Source: Xylaria sp. FL1777 | Lineage: Eukaryota > Ascomycota > Sordariomycetes > Xylariales > Xylariaceae | Assembly: GCA_022578965.1 (NCBI GenBank) | Contig: MU400967.1 | Coordinates: 1 to 17,542 of the forward strand | Direction: 5' to 3' | DNA: 17,542 nt | Shown here: one piece after another, positions 1-10,923 of the stretch | Layout: the number at the start of each line of letters is the position of its first letter | Numbering within the stretch: position 1 is the stretch's first letter | The notes under the pieces: generated by a model | The model's input: the letters and a program-made list of their open reading frames with translations, nothing else | The model's database searches: none | Told to the model about the DNA's origin: nothing | Made by a program: the position numbers and the translations under genes

Positions 1-782
1 TATAATATATTTATTAATATTTAAGTTTAAATTTTTATTTATTAAAAATAACTTTTTAATTATTATTTAATAGTTAATTTATATATTATTTAAATAGCTT
101 TTTTATTTATATATAATTAAAGCAAAAAAGCTTTTTTTGCTTTTTTTTATAACTGGCTAAATTTATAAAAACATTTGCGTAGCTTTAAAAACTAAACTTA
201 TAAAAACTTGCTATATATAAAATAAGCCTATATAAGTAACAACCTAAAAAAAAATAAAGGTAAAAATAAAAAAAGCAAAAAACTATAATATAACTTTTTT
301 AATATAAAACTAGTTATAATTAGCTAATAGTGCAAACTTAAACTAGTAGTAGCTAGTAATAAGCTTAACGTTAAACTTGCAGTACTATATAAATAAGCTA
401 AATAAAGTAATAATAAACGCTAAAATCTTTTTTAAAAAAAACCTAAATAAGCAAACTATTTGTAGTGCTTATTAAGTTATTAAAAAATTATTAAAGGTAT
501 ACTACTTTTAGCAAATAAATAAGCAACTATAAATAAACAGCAGTAATAAAAGTAGCAAATGTACTATTTAAAACTTATTATAAGTATTATTAATAAAGCA
601 AAAAAAGCTTACTGCAAAAGTAAAATTGCTATATATATAAATTTAGTAATTTAAAAATTACATAAGCAAACAAGCTAAAGTTACTAACTTTTTTTGCTAG
701 TAGTTTATATTTTATGCAAACGTGCTATAAATAAATAGCAGTAAAAAATTTTTATGTGTTGCTTTATTAACTTACTTTAGAG
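1..782. other. Left flank, AT-rich, no gene recognised
   Basis: No open frame of useful length and no protein motif was recognised on either strand. The first 120 bases contain only about five G or C. From about position 300 many surviving C and G sit in AGCT, AGCA and TGCT contexts, the same pattern as in the mutated retroelements, so this stretch is probably an older, equally hypermutated repeat. It resembles none of the element parts in the window that I could see. It ends at the 5-bp target duplication of the outer element. Confidence 0.6.
121..141. repeat. Short inverted repeat in left flank
   Basis: AGCAAAAAAG is followed directly by CTTTTTTTGCT, so the strand can fold on itself (arms differ by one base in the A/T run). 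A T-rich run follows. It could be chance in such AT-rich DNA; no function is assigned. Confidence 0.4.
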
Positions 783-787
783 CTATT
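783..787. repeat. Target site duplication of outer element, left copy (CTATT)
   Basis: CTATT lies directly before the first base of LTR1 and is repeated exactly after the last base of LTR4 at 16189-16193. Five-base target duplications are usual for Ty3/Gypsy integrases. The match also fixes the outer ends of the element. Confidence 0.85.
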
Positions 788-894
788 TATTACAAAATTA
801 GCACAGGAGTGGCCTTTAAAGCGGCTTAATGCTTTTATACATATTTTGCACCTTTTTTTTTATTAGCTAAAGCTAAAGTTATATAATAATTTAT

Positions 895-998
895 TTAGTT
901 TACTAGGCTTATAATAATTTAAAGCTTATTAAGCTTATAGTAATTTAAAGCTTACTAAGCTTATAGTAATTTAATGCTTATTAAACTTGCAGTAATTT
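895..998 (+). repeat. Four tandem 26-bp repeats inside LTR1
   Basis: The units are 895-920, 921-946, 947-972 and 973-998. The consensus begins AAAGCTTACTAAGCTTATAG and ends TAATTT. The same four units occur in every LTR. By position within the LTR this is most likely U3, where tandem repeats often act in transcription, but no promoter function is shown here. Confidence 0.8.
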
Positions 999-1245
999 AA
1001 AAAAAGTTACTATTTTTTTTATTTTTTTTTTATTTATATAATTATGCACTTTTTATATTTAATTATTTATTTAGTTCTAGTTTTTTAGCTATTAATTTTT
1101 TATAACTGCTAAGCATTAATATATTTATTACTTTTAATTTTTTAAAACTTTTATTAATGCATAATAATAAAAGTACTTTAAAAATCTTTTTAATGAACTA
1201 TTATTAAAGATTTTATTATTACTTATAAATTAAAACTTTAAAAGC

Positions 1246-1275
1246 AAACTTGTTATATTAATATATAATAAGTTT
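1246..1275. repeat. Degraded palindrome near the end of LTR1
   Basis: This is the counterpart of the perfect inverted repeat at 14034-14063. The arms AAACTTGTTATA and TATAATAAGTTT with a 6-base loop are now imperfect because of C-to-T and G-to-A changes. Confidence 0.6.
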
Positions 1276-1281
1276 ATTATA

Positions 1282-1587
1282 CTTTAATAGCTTTTTAATT
1301 AATAAAACTTAACATATAAAAATAAATATTAATATAAAAAGTTAAATAATAAACAATTTATAAAATAAACTTTTAAAAGTATACTAAAGAAATATTTAAA
1401 AAATAAAAATGCTAAATAGCATTACGTAAGTAAACTTTACTTAATAATTAATAAACTAGATTTAAGTTATACTACTAAAAACAAAAAGTTAAAAATTAAG
1501 TTTAAAGATTTTAAAAACTTTTAGAATTAGTAACGTACTAAAATAATAAACTTTAGTATTTTTATTAGGTATTTTTATTAAAAAAAA
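1282..1587 (+). other. Leader between LTR1 and gag, outer element
   Basis: The internal region starts with CTTTAATAGC right after the LTR. The primer-binding site should lie here, but no stretch could be matched with confidence to a tRNA 3' end because TGG, the usual start, would have mutated to TAA or TAG. The stretch is AT-rich with no clear coding motif. Confidence 0.5.
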
Positions 1588-2850
1588 AGCAGTAGTAAAA
1601 AAAAAAAAGTTAAGCAGTAGTAGTAAAAAAAAACTAATATTAATATTAGTACTACAAAGCAAACTAGTTGTTTTAATTTAAAAAGCAGCTTAAATACTAA
1701 GCGTTATAATTTTTAAACTAGTATAAATATTAGTTATAATAATTAAAGCAGCAATAATAACTGCTATTATAACAATAAATTAAAGCTTTAAATAAGCAAT
1801 TATATTATAACTAATACTAATATTATTATTAGTAAATCTAATGTTTACTTTTATTATTATTATATTTAAAGTAATAACTTAAAATAAAAAACTTAACTTT
1901 TTATTACTACTGCTGCTTTTATTATTAAGATTATTTATAATATTAAAAATGCTAAACATTAAAAGTTTTAAACTTATTGTTTTAAAGCTTTATAATAAAT
2001 TTATAAATATAAAAGCTTTTTTAATTTATGCTAAACTTTATTTAAAATAGTATTTTATTATTATTATAAAAAAAAATTAAAAAGTAATAACTATTTTATA
2101 ATTTCTGTTAAAAAAAGTACTAAAATAGTTTTAATTTATTTTAAAGGATTTTTTAAAAGCTAATAAGTTAATTAACTTTAAGCTAAAAACAAAAAAAATT
2201 TTTAAAAACTACGTTAAGTTTAAAAATTAAATAAAAGCATTATTTAAAAATATTTAAAAAGTAAAACATGCAAAAAAAGCATTTTATTGCTTAAAACAAA
2301 TAAAAGTAGCAATAAATTATGCTATAAAATTTAAATAATTAATAGCAATTTTAAAATTACTTAAGCTTGCATTATTTTACTTATTTTATAGTAAACTTAA
2401 AATTTAAGTTTAAAACAAATTATATAAAATAAATAAACTAGCAAAAATTAATATATATATTAATATAGTTATTATAATTAATTAATAATTATTTAATTAG
2501 TACTTTAAAACTAAAAGAACTAAAAAAAACAAAAAAAAAAATACTTAAAAAAGTATTAAATAAAGATTTAAGCAAATTAATAAAGTTTAAAAATAATAAC
2601 CTTAAAATATGTTTAAAGTTAAATATTATAACTATAAAAAAAAAGAACACTTTTAAAAATAATGCTAATTTAAAAAAAAAAATAAAAAAAAAAGCTATAA
2701 AAAAAGAAAAATTTTTTAACTTAAAAAAAAAGTATAAGTTATAAAAGTTTAAAACAACAAAAAATAACAAAGCAATTTAAAAAATACGTTTTTAAAGCAA
2801 AAGTATAAAGTTGCTGTTTTAAGTTAAAACAAAAATATTATATTAAATAA
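1588..2850 (+). pseudogene. gag: gag remnant, outer element
   Basis: Gag forms the particle shell around the retrotransposon RNA. The clearest part is at about 2285-2520, in the frame starting at 2387 (TAT AGT AAA CTT). Read with mutations reversed in mind, it shows an SGLKDEV-like motif, then a D-E-L-Y stretch, then an RIDDRL-like motif, as in the Retrotrans_gag family of fungal Ty3/Gypsy elements. Upstream, at about 1588-1990, is a low-complexity part rich in Asn, Ser, Thr and (as TAA/TAG) Gln codons. Downstream, 2520-2800 is Lys/Glu-rich. A CCHC zinc knuckle would be expected near 2800 but was not found. Frames shift between the parts, probably at A runs. The exact start and end are unknown. 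Confidence 0.65.
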
Positions 2851-4562
2851 ATTTAAATGTTTTATTTATATAAGTTAAAATAAATAAATATATAAATATT
2901 ATTTAAAAGCTTTATAGTTATTAAAACAAATTACAAAAAGATATATTTGCTATATAAACAATTAAAATTATTTAATATATAACTTAAAAAAATAGTTTAA
3001 CTAAAAATAGCAAACAATAAAAAGTAATAAGTTAATATAATTAGCAAACTTATAAAACTATAAAAATTTTAAACTATTAAAGCTTAAAATATAGCTTAAA
3101 AAAAAGTTATATTTAAAAAAATAAAACTATAATTATAAGTAGTATAATTATTAAACTAATTATAAACTACTAAAACATTTAATTATTAAATAAACTTAAA
3201 AAAATAAAACTTATAAAACTTTAAAGCAAAAACAAATAAAATTAAAAGCTATAAAAAATACTACAAAAAAAAAACTAATAAAAATAAACAAAGTATTTTT
3301 ATAGCTTAAATTGCTTTAAATATAACAAAATAAAAAAGCATTAATAGTTAGTATAAAAACTAATACGTTTTAAAAACTAAAACTAGTAATTTAACTAATT
3401 GCTAAAAGTTATTATTATAATAAAACTATAATAAAAAACAATAATAATATTTTATGCTTAAAAAATCTAAAACATAATAAAGTATTATAAAATTATTATG
3501 TAGTATATTATTACTACTAATATTTATTTAATAAATTAAAAAATAATTAGTTTTTTAAATAAATTATAAAAATAAAAATATAGAACTTTTACGAATTAAA
3601 GTAGTTAGTAATAACTATAGTTTACTATAAAAATTTATAAAGATTTATAATATTTAAAGAGAATTTTAATTATACTTATAATATTATTTTAAAAAAATGT
3701 AAAAATAACTGCTATAAATATTATTAGCTAATTAAAGCATAATTATATTAAAAAATAATTATTAAAAGCAAAAAAGCTTAAAAACTATAATTTAAAGCTT
3801 AATTAAAAGCAAAAATAAAATAAAGTATATTAATATTTAAAGTATTAAAAAAAATAAGCACTTAAATATTTTATAAAAAAAAATCAAAAAACAAAATAAG
3901 TATTTATTAAAAAAGCAATAAATAGCTAAAAAAATTAAAGCTTTATATAAAGTTTAATATAATAACTAAAAAAACTAATTTAAAGTTAAACTTATATATT
4001 AAAAAAAAAATATAACATTTTAATTAACTTAAAAATATAAGCTAATATAATTTTATTTAAAGTAGCAAAACAAAATAAAATTTTTTAAAAATATAAATAA
4101 AAATCTTAAAAAATTAAAAGATTTAATAAAAGCACTTTTAGCTATAATAACAGTTATATATTTAAAAAAACTAAACTTTTTAATATATTTATATAAAAAT
4201 ACAAAAAACAAATTATATTAAATATTGCTAATATATTTAATTATAACATTATTTTAAGAATACTATAGCTAAAAATTAGCAACTTTTTAATTTAATAAAA
4301 AGTAAAAACTATTAATTAAAAAAGTAAAAAATAAAGCAAAAAAATCAAAAAAATTACAAAAGAAATTTTGAACAAAATACTAAAAGTATATTATAGATTT
4401 TATAAACTATTTAAAAAAAAAAAAAAAAAAAAACTTCTTAAATATAGCTTATAAAATTATTATATTTTTATTAAAAAAAAATGTTAACTAAAGCTTTATT
4501 AAGTATACTACATAAGCTTAAACAAAATAAACGTTTTATAGAAATACATTTAAAAAAATCTA
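2851..4562 (+). pseudogene. gag-pol linker and protease region, outer element
   Basis: This should hold the aspartic protease and the N-terminal part of pol. The only candidate for the protease active site is at 3338-3370, where an ALI.S...TNTF pattern can be read, reminiscent of ALIDSGAT; the Asp and Gly are not visible, so this is weak. At 4388-4420 a KVYYRFYKLF-like stretch resembles the region just before RT (family pattern VYHDFLDVF). It is followed by a run of 21 A at 4413-4433 (20 A in the inner copy, 9997-10016), probably a former Glu/Lys-rich run. Confidence 0.45.
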
Positions 4563-5160
4563 GCAAAAGGATTTTTAAAAGAATTTTAGTTATTTATTAA
4601 ATATTTTATAGTACTAATACTTAAAATAAAAAATAAAAAACAACTAATTAATAAAAAAAAAACTAGTATAATAAATAATAATTAATTATTAATTATTAAA
4701 CGTAATTATTATTACAAATAAATATTTCTTTATTTTGCTAATAATTATAAAAAAAAATATTAGCTAAGCAAAATAGTTTATAGTGGTTAATATTTTAAAT
4801 AAATATTATGCTATTAAAATAACTAAAGAAAAAAAATAAAAAACTGCTATATAAACAATATATAAACTATATAAATATATAGTTATGCTATAAAAACTAT
4901 AAAATATATTAGCTAGCTTTTAATACATAATAATAACGATTTTATAAAAGTTTTTAAACAAATTTATGTTTATTTACTTAAATAATATTTTAATTTACTT
5001 TAAAACACTAAAAAAACACAAAAAACATATAACTTAAGTATTAAAAATATTTAAACAAGCAAAATTACAACTTAACATAAAAAAATATGTATAGCATACA
5101 TAAAAAATTAACTTTTTAAAATTTATAATTACTTTAAAATAAATATAAATTTAATAGTTA
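4563..5160 (+). pseudogene. pol: Reverse transcriptase domain remnant, outer element
   Basis: RT copies the element RNA into DNA. The order of motifs is that of Ty3/Gypsy RT: AKGF at 4563; N-Y-stop-L-L-N-V-I at about 4687 (family DYR.LN.IT, D now N); a K-T-A-I-stop-T-I-Y-K-L-Y-K-Y motif near 4840 (family KTAFRTRYGLYEY); an ASF motif near 4915; and the catalytic box YLNN at 4975-4986, originally YLDD with both Asp codons GAT changed to AAT. ILIYFKTLKKHKKHI follows, matching the family ILIYSKTLEEH. A run of 10 A at 4653-4662 separates two frames; the inner copy has 11 A, and neither length keeps the frame. It is catalytically dead. Confidence 0.88.
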
Positions 5161-5340
5161 AAAATTAATATAATATAAAACTAGAAAATATTTAACTTAG
5201 CTACTATTATAAACATATAATAAGTATTAAGATTTTTAAACTATGTTTAAATGTTAATTTAAAACTTTAAAAAAATAGCATTTTATTTTATAAAATATAT
5301 AAAAAAAAAATACAAAAAAAAGTTCTTTTTAATATTAAAA

Positions 5341-5660
5341 AAAGCTTAAAAAGCTTTTAAAAAACTAAAACTAAAGGTTATTTCTAACTTTATAGTTAAA
5401 CTATTTAATTTATAAAAAAAGAAAAAGCTAAAAATAAATGCTTTAAATAATATAATTGCAAAAGTTTTAAAACAATTAAAAAATAATAAAAAATAGCACT
5501 TAATAGTTTATTACTTTAAAACACTACAAAATATAATATTATAATACTTTATATATAACAAAAAACTGCTTGTAATTATTATAGCACTTAAAAAGTAAAA
5601 ACTGTTGTTTATAAAAATTATAAAGCTAATTAAAATTTATTTAAATTATTAAAACTTAAC
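5341..5660 (+). pseudogene. pol: RT tail and RNase H domain remnant, outer element
   Basis: RNase H removes the RNA strand during reverse transcription. In the same frame as the YLNN box, KA-stop-KAFKKLK at 5341 matches the tether motif EAQKAFEELK. From about 5431, INALNN (family TDASD, Asp to Asn), then K-stop-HLIVYYFKTL at 5491 (family KWHPVAYYSRKL, with Trp TGG now TAG at 5494-5496), then IYNKKLLVIIIALKK (family YDKELLAIV.ALKEW). The inner copy has TAA at the same Trp codon. Confidence 0.85.
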
Positions 5661-6037
5661 AAAATTTATAATTATATAAAAGATTACTAAATAACATAAA
5701 AATTAAATGGTTTTTTTCTTTTAAATTTAACTTTAAAATATATTATATTAAAAGAAAAAAAAACATTTAAGCAAACATACTTAGCTAACAAAGTTAAAAA
5801 AGATTTAAAGTTTTAAAAAAAAACATTTAAGTATTATATTTTTAAAGAAATAAAAGCTTAAAAATTAAAGTTATATTTAAAAACTTTATAAATATATAGC
5901 TATAATAAGCTTATAACTTAAAGAAGTTAATATAGCTACAAAAATACAAAAAATCAAAAAATAATAAGCTAATATATAAACGTAAAGTTTATTTACTAAA
6001 ATTTTTATAAAACAAGTTTATTAAAAAATTTTACGAA
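5661..6037 (+). pseudogene. pol: Pol connection between RNase H and integrase, outer element
   Basis: The start reads like the conserved stretch after RNase H (a segment with W-x(n)-Y-x-KGKKN-x-ADALSR in relatives), ending near 5775 in a KKKKHLSK reading. A pyrimidine run at 5711-5722 is 12 bases here and 11 in the inner copy (11295-11305). That single base explains why RT and integrase are in different frames here but share one frame in the inner copy. Confidence 0.6.
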
Positions 6038-6370
6038 CACTTATTATATAAACATTAAAAAATAACAAAAATAGCTAAACAATTATAAAAAAAATATAGT
6101 TTTTTAAAACTATAAAATATAGTTAAATTTATTATAAAAAAGTGCAATATTTATAATAAAGCTAAAGTAGCTTAATATAAGCTTTATAAACTGTTATAAC
6201 TTATATAAATACTTAAACAAGCATAACATACTATTGCTTAAAATTTTATTATAGCATTACTTTTATTAACTAATTTAGTTATAAAAGTATAATATAAGAA
6301 AATATAGGTTATTATTAATAAACTTACTAAGTATGCCTATTTTTTACTGTTTAAAAAAAATGTAATAGCT
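6038..6370 (+). pseudogene. pol: Integrase, first part, outer element (cut by insertion)
   Basis: Integrase inserts the DNA copy into the genome. The zinc-binding HHCC domain begins at His 6038-6040 (HLLYKH, family H....H.G) and ends with KKCNIYNKAK (family C..C...K). The catalytic core follows: NFIIALLL, with the first catalytic Asp of DFIV.LP now Asn at 6242-6244, then VIINKLTKYAYF at 6308-6343 (family VIVDRLTKYAHF). The gene stops at 6370, where the inner element begins, and resumes at 14075. The insertion plus duplication is 7704 bp, a multiple of three, so the frame is the same on both sides. Confidence 0.87.
6366..6370. repeat. Target site duplication of inner element, left copy (TAGCT)
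   Basis: TAGCT directly precedes LTR2 and recurs directly after LTR3 at 14070-14074. In the inner element the corresponding uninterrupted stretch reads AATATAATAGCTAAACAA (around 11950), so the outer copy had one TAGCT before the insertion. Confidence 0.9.
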
Positions 6371-6864
6371 TGTTACAAAATTAGCACAAAGGTGGCTTTT
6401 AAAGCAGCTTAATGCTTTTATATATATTTTGCACTTTTTCTTTTGCTAGCTAAAGCTAAAGTTACGTAATAACTTATTTAGCTTATTAAGCTTATAGTAA
6501 TTTAAAGCTTACTAAGCTTATAATAATTTAAAGCTTACTAAGCTTACAGTAATTTAATGCTTATTAAACTTGCAATAATCCAAAAAAAGTTACTACTTTT
6601 TTTACTTTTTCTTTGTTTATATAATTATATATTTCTTATATTTAGTTATTTACTTAGTTCTAGTTCTTTAGCTATTAATTTTTTATAATTACTAAGTACT
6701 AATATATTTATTACTTTTAATTTTTTAAAACCTTTATTAATACATAGTAGTAAAAGTACTTTAAAAACCTTTTTAATAAATTACCGTTAAAAATCTTATT
6801 ATTACTTATAAATTAAAACTTTTAAAGCAAACCTGTTATATTAATATATAATAAGTTTATTATA
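6371..6864 (+). repeat. LTR2 (5' LTR of inner element)
   Basis: It begins TGTTACAAAATTAGCAC, keeping the canonical TG, and ends ATTATA (expected CA mutated to TA). Length is 494 bp. Four 26-bp tandem units lie at 6478-6581 and the degraded end palindrome at 6829-6858. G+C by hand count is 16 in the first 60 bases and 15 in the last 108. Confidence 0.9.
6478..6581 (+). repeat. Four tandem 26-bp repeats inside LTR2
   Basis: These are the same four units as at 895-998, differing by scattered transitions. Confidence 0.8.
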
Positions 6865-7171
6865 TTTTAATAGCTCTTTAATTAATAAAACCTAATATAT
6901 AAAAACAAATACTAGTATAAAAAGTTAAATAATAAACAATTTATAAAATAAACTTTTAAAAATATACTAAAGAAATATTTAAAAAACAAAAATACTAAAT
7001 AGCATTATATAAGTAAACCTTATTTAATAACTAATAAAACTAAATCTAAATTATGCTACTAAAAATAAAAAGTTAAAAATTAAATTTAAAAATCTTAAAG
7101 ATTTCTAAAATTAACAACATACTAAAATAATAAACTTTAATATTTTTACTAGTTATTTTTATTAAAAAAAA
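6865..7171 (+). other. Leader between LTR2 and gag, inner element
   Basis: Homologous to 1282-1587. No primer-binding site or coding motif was recognised. It begins TTTTAATAGCTC, the counterpart of CTTTAATAGCTT in the outer copy. Confidence 0.5.
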
Positions 7172-8434
7172 AGCAGTAATAAAAAAAAAAAAGTTAAGCA
7201 GCAGTAATAAAAAAAAACTAACGCTAATGCTAATACTACAAAGCAAACTAATTATTTTAACTTAAAAAATAGCTTAAATACTAAGCGTTATAACTTTTAA
7301 ACTAACATAAATACTAGCTATAATAATTAAAGCAGCAATAATAATAGCTATTATAATAATAAATTAAAGCTTTAAATAAATAATTATATTATAACTAATA
7401 TTAATACTATTACTAATAAACTTAATGCTTATTTTTATTACTATTATACTTAAAGTAATAACTTAAAATAAAAAACCTAACTTTTTATTACTACTATTAT
7501 TTTTACTATTAAAATTATTTATAATATTAAAAATGCTAAACATTAAAAGTTTTAAACCTATTGTTTTAAAACCTTATAATAGATTTATAAATATAAAAGC
7601 TTTTTTAATTTATGCTAAACTTTATTTAAAATAGCACTTTATTATTATTATAAAAAAAAATCAAAAAGTAATAACTATTTTATAATTTCTGTTAAAAAAA
7701 GTATTAAAATAGTTTTAACTTATTTTAAAAAATTTTTTAAAAGCTAATAAGTTAACTAACCTTAAACTAAAAACAAAAAAATTTTTTAAAAACTACATTA
7801 AGTTTAAAAATTAAATAAAAGCATTATTTAAAAATATTTAAAAAGCAAAACATACAAAAAAAGCACTTTACTGCTTAAAACAAATAAAAATAACAACAAA
7901 TTATGCTATAAAATTTAAATAATTAGTAGTAATCTTAAGATTACTTAAACTTGTATTATTTTATTTATTTTATAATAAACTTAAAACTTAAGTTTAAAAC
8001 AAACTATATAAAATAAATAAACTAGCAAAAATTAATATATATATTAATATAGCTATTATAATTAATTAATAATTATTTAACTAGTACTTTAAAACTAAAA
8101 AAACTAAAAAAAACAAAAAAAAAATACTTAAAAAAGTATTAAATAAAAATTTAAGCAAATTAATAAAGTTTAAAAACAATAATTTTAAAATATATTTAAA
8201 GTTAAATGTTATAACTATAAAAAAAAAGAATACTTTTAAAAATAATGCTAATTTAAAAAAAAAAACAAAAAAAAAAGCTATAAAAAGGAAAAAATTCTTT
8301 AACTTAAAAAAAAAGTACAAATTATAAAAGTTCAAAACAACAAAAAATAACAAAGCAATTTAAAAAATATATTTTTAAAGCAAAAGTATAAAATTGCTAT
8401 TTTAAGTTAAAATAAAAATATAACATTAAATAAA
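7172..8434 (+). pseudogene. gag: gag remnant, inner element
   Basis: Homologous to 1588-2850. The capsid-like stretch is at about 7869-8104, in the frame starting at 7971 (TAT AAT AAA CTT, the counterpart of SGLKDEV). The Asn/Thr/Gln-rich N-terminal part at about 7172-7560 keeps more GCT and AAC codons (TNANANTTKQTN can be read near 7218) than the outer copy. No zinc knuckle was found. Many TAA stops are in positions compatible with former CAA or CAG. Confidence 0.62.
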
Positions 8435-10145
8435 TCTAAATGCTTTATTTATATAAGTTAAAATAAACAAACATATAAATACTATTTAAAAGCTTTATAA
8501 TTATTAAAACAAATTATAAAAAAATATATTTATTATATAAACAATTAAAGTTATTTAATATATAACTTAAAAAAATAGTTTAACTAAAAGTAGCAAACAA
8601 TAAAAAGTAATAAATTAATATAATTAATAAACTTATAAAACTACAAAAACTTTAAACTATTAAAGCTTAAAATATAGCCTAAAGAAAAATTATGTTTAAA
8701 AAAATAAAACTATAATTATAAATAATATAATTACTAAACTAATTATAAACTACTAAAACATTTAATTGCTAAATAAACTTAAAAAAACAAAACTTATAAA
8801 ACTTTAAAACAAAAACAAATAAAATTAAAAGCTATAAAAAATATTATAAAAAAAGAACTAATAAAAATAAACAAAGTATTTTTATAGTTTAAACTGCTTT
8901 AAATATAACAAAACAAAAAAGCATTAATAGTTAGCGTAAAAATTAATACGTTTTAAAAACTAAAACTAGCAATTTAACTAATTATTAAAAGTTATTACTA
9001 TAATAAAACTATAATAAAAAACAATAATAATATTTTACGCTTAAAAAATTTAAAACATAATAAAATATTATAAAATTGTTATATAATATATTATTGCTAT
9101 TAATATTTACTTAATAAACTAAAAAATAATTAGTTTTTTAAACAAATTGCAAAAATAAAAATATAAAACTTTTATAAATTAAAATAGTTAGTTATAACTA
9201 TAGTTTACTATAAAGATTTATAAAAATTTGCAACATTTAAAAAAAATTTTAACTATACTTATAATACTATTTTAAAAAAATATAAAAATAACTATTATAA
9301 ATATTACTAGTTAATTAAAGCATAATTATACTAAAAAATAGTTACTAAAAATAAAAAAGCTTAAAAACTACAATTTAAAGCTTAACTAAAAGCAAAAATA
9401 AAACAAAATATAATAATATTTAAAATACTAAAAAAAATAAACACTTAAACATTTTATAAAAAAAAATTAAAAAACAAAATAAATATTTACTAAAAAAGCA
9501 GCAAATAGCTAAAAAAACTAAAGCTTTATATAAAGTTTAATATAATAACTAAAAAAATTAATTTAAGGTTAAACTTATATATTAAAAAAAAAAATATAAT
9601 ATTTTAATTAACTTAAAAACATAAGCTAACATAATTTTACCTAAAGTAGCAAAACAAAATAAAATTTTTTAAAAATATAAGCAAAAATCCTAAAAAATTA
9701 AAAAATTTAATAAAAGCACTTTTAGCTATAATAATAGTTATATACTTAAAAAAATTAAACCTTTTAATATATTTATATAAAAACATAAAAAGCAAATTAT
9801 ATTAAATATTACTAATATATTTAATTATAACATTATTTTAAAAATATTATAGCTAAAAACTAGCAACTTTTTAATTTAATAAAAAGTAAAAACCATTAAT
9901 TAAAAAAGTAAAAAATAAAGCAAAAAAATTAGAAAAATCGCAAAAGAAATTCTAAACGAAATACTAAAAGTATATTATAGATTTTATAAATTATTTAAAA
10001 AAAAAAAAAAAAAAAACTTTTTAAACATAGCTTATAAAACTACTATATTTTTATTAAAAAAAAATATTAACTAAAGCTTTATTAAGTATACTATATAAGC
10101 TTAAATAAAACAAACGCTTTATAAAAATACATTTAAAAAAATCTA
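8435..10145 (+). pseudogene. gag-pol linker and protease region, inner element
   Basis: Homologous to 2851-4562. The weak protease-like ALI.S...TNTF reading is at 8921. A run of 20 A lies at 9997-10016. No domain is recognised with confidence. Confidence 0.42.
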
Positions 10146-10744
10146 GCAAAAAGATTTCTAAAAAAGTTTTAGTTATTTGTTAAATACTTTATAGTATTAA
10201 TACCTAAAATAAAAAATAAAAAACAACTAATTAATAAAAAAAAAAACCAGTATAGCAAATAATAATTAACTATTAATTATTAAACGTAATTATTATTACA
10301 AATAAATACTTTTTTACTTTATTAGTAACTATAAAAAAAAACATTAGCTAAACAAAATAGTTTATAGCAGTTAATATTTTAAATAAATATTATATTATTA
10401 AAATAACTAAAAAAAAAAAATAAAAAACTGCTATACAAACAATATATAAACTATATAAATATATAGTTATGCTATAAAAACTATAAAATATATTAGCTAG
10501 CTTTTAATATATAATAATAATAATTTTATAGAAGTTTTTAAACAAGTTTATGTTTATTTATTTAAATAATATTTTAATTTATTTTAAAACACTAAAAAAA
10601 CACAAAAAACACATAACTTAAGTATTAAAAACATTTAAACAAGCAAAATTATAACTTAATACAAAAAAGTATATATAGTATATATAAAAAATTAACTTTT
10701 TAAAATTTATAATTACCTTAAAACAAATATAAATTTAATAGTTA
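10146..10744 (+). pseudogene. pol: Reverse transcriptase domain remnant, inner element
   Basis: AKRF (family AKGF) at 10146, INY-stop-LLNVI near 10271, and the catalytic box YLNN at 10559-10570 (family YLDD). The stretch before the DYR motif shows VLIPK at about 10194, closer to the family pattern P.VLVPK than the outer copy. The 11-A run at 10236-10246 breaks the frame, as the 10-A run does in the outer copy. Confidence 0.87.
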
Positions 10745-10923
10745 AAAATTAATATAATATAAAACTAAAAAATACTTAACTTAGCTATTATTACAAATAT
10801 ATAATAAGCATTAAGATTTTTAAACTATGTTTAAATGTTAATTTAAAACTTTAAAAAAATAGCATTTTACTTTATAAAGTATATAAAAAAAAAATATAAA
10901 AAAAAATCCTTTTTAATTTTAAA

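Larger units (their letters stand above)
788..1281 (+). repeat. LTR1 (5' LTR of outer element)
   Basis: This is the 494-bp direct repeat also found at 6371, 13576 and 15695. It starts TATTACAAAATTAGC, where the inner copies keep TGTTA; the TG has become TA. It ends ATTATA; the expected terminal CA reads TA in all four copies, as a CpA-to-TpA change would give. Its first 60 bases are the least mutated of the four LTRs (19 G+C by hand count), while its last 108 bases are the most mutated (12 G+C). Confidence 0.9.

Noticed and set aside
895..998. CRISPR-like array
   Set aside because: The 26-bp units are directly adjacent without spacers and lie inside an LTR.
1281..1282. LTR ending in non-canonical TA
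   Set aside because: All four LTRs end in TA, but a CpA-to-TpA change of the usual CA is the simpler reading, and the target duplications fix the end at this base.
1282..1310. A primer-binding site matching a particular tRNA
   Set aside because: No match could be supported. The expected TGG would be mutated, so any assignment would be a guess.
2489..2770. Minus-strand open frame of 93 codons, rich in Phe, Leu and Ile
   Set aside because: It is the antisense of the Lys/Glu-rich gag C-terminal part. The A-rich + strand gives TTT and CTT codons and few stops on the other strand. The Phe-rich product has no family resemblance, and the + strand carries the real motifs.
2810..2900. CCHC zinc knuckle of Gag
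   Set aside because: TGC TGT TTT near 2812 suggested one, but the spacing C-X2-C-X4-H-X4-C cannot be met in either copy.
8081..8353. Minus-strand open frame of 90 codons, similar to that at 2489-2770
   Set aside because: It is the same antisense shadow in the inner copy. Its conservation follows from the two copies being homologous and not from selection on a protein.
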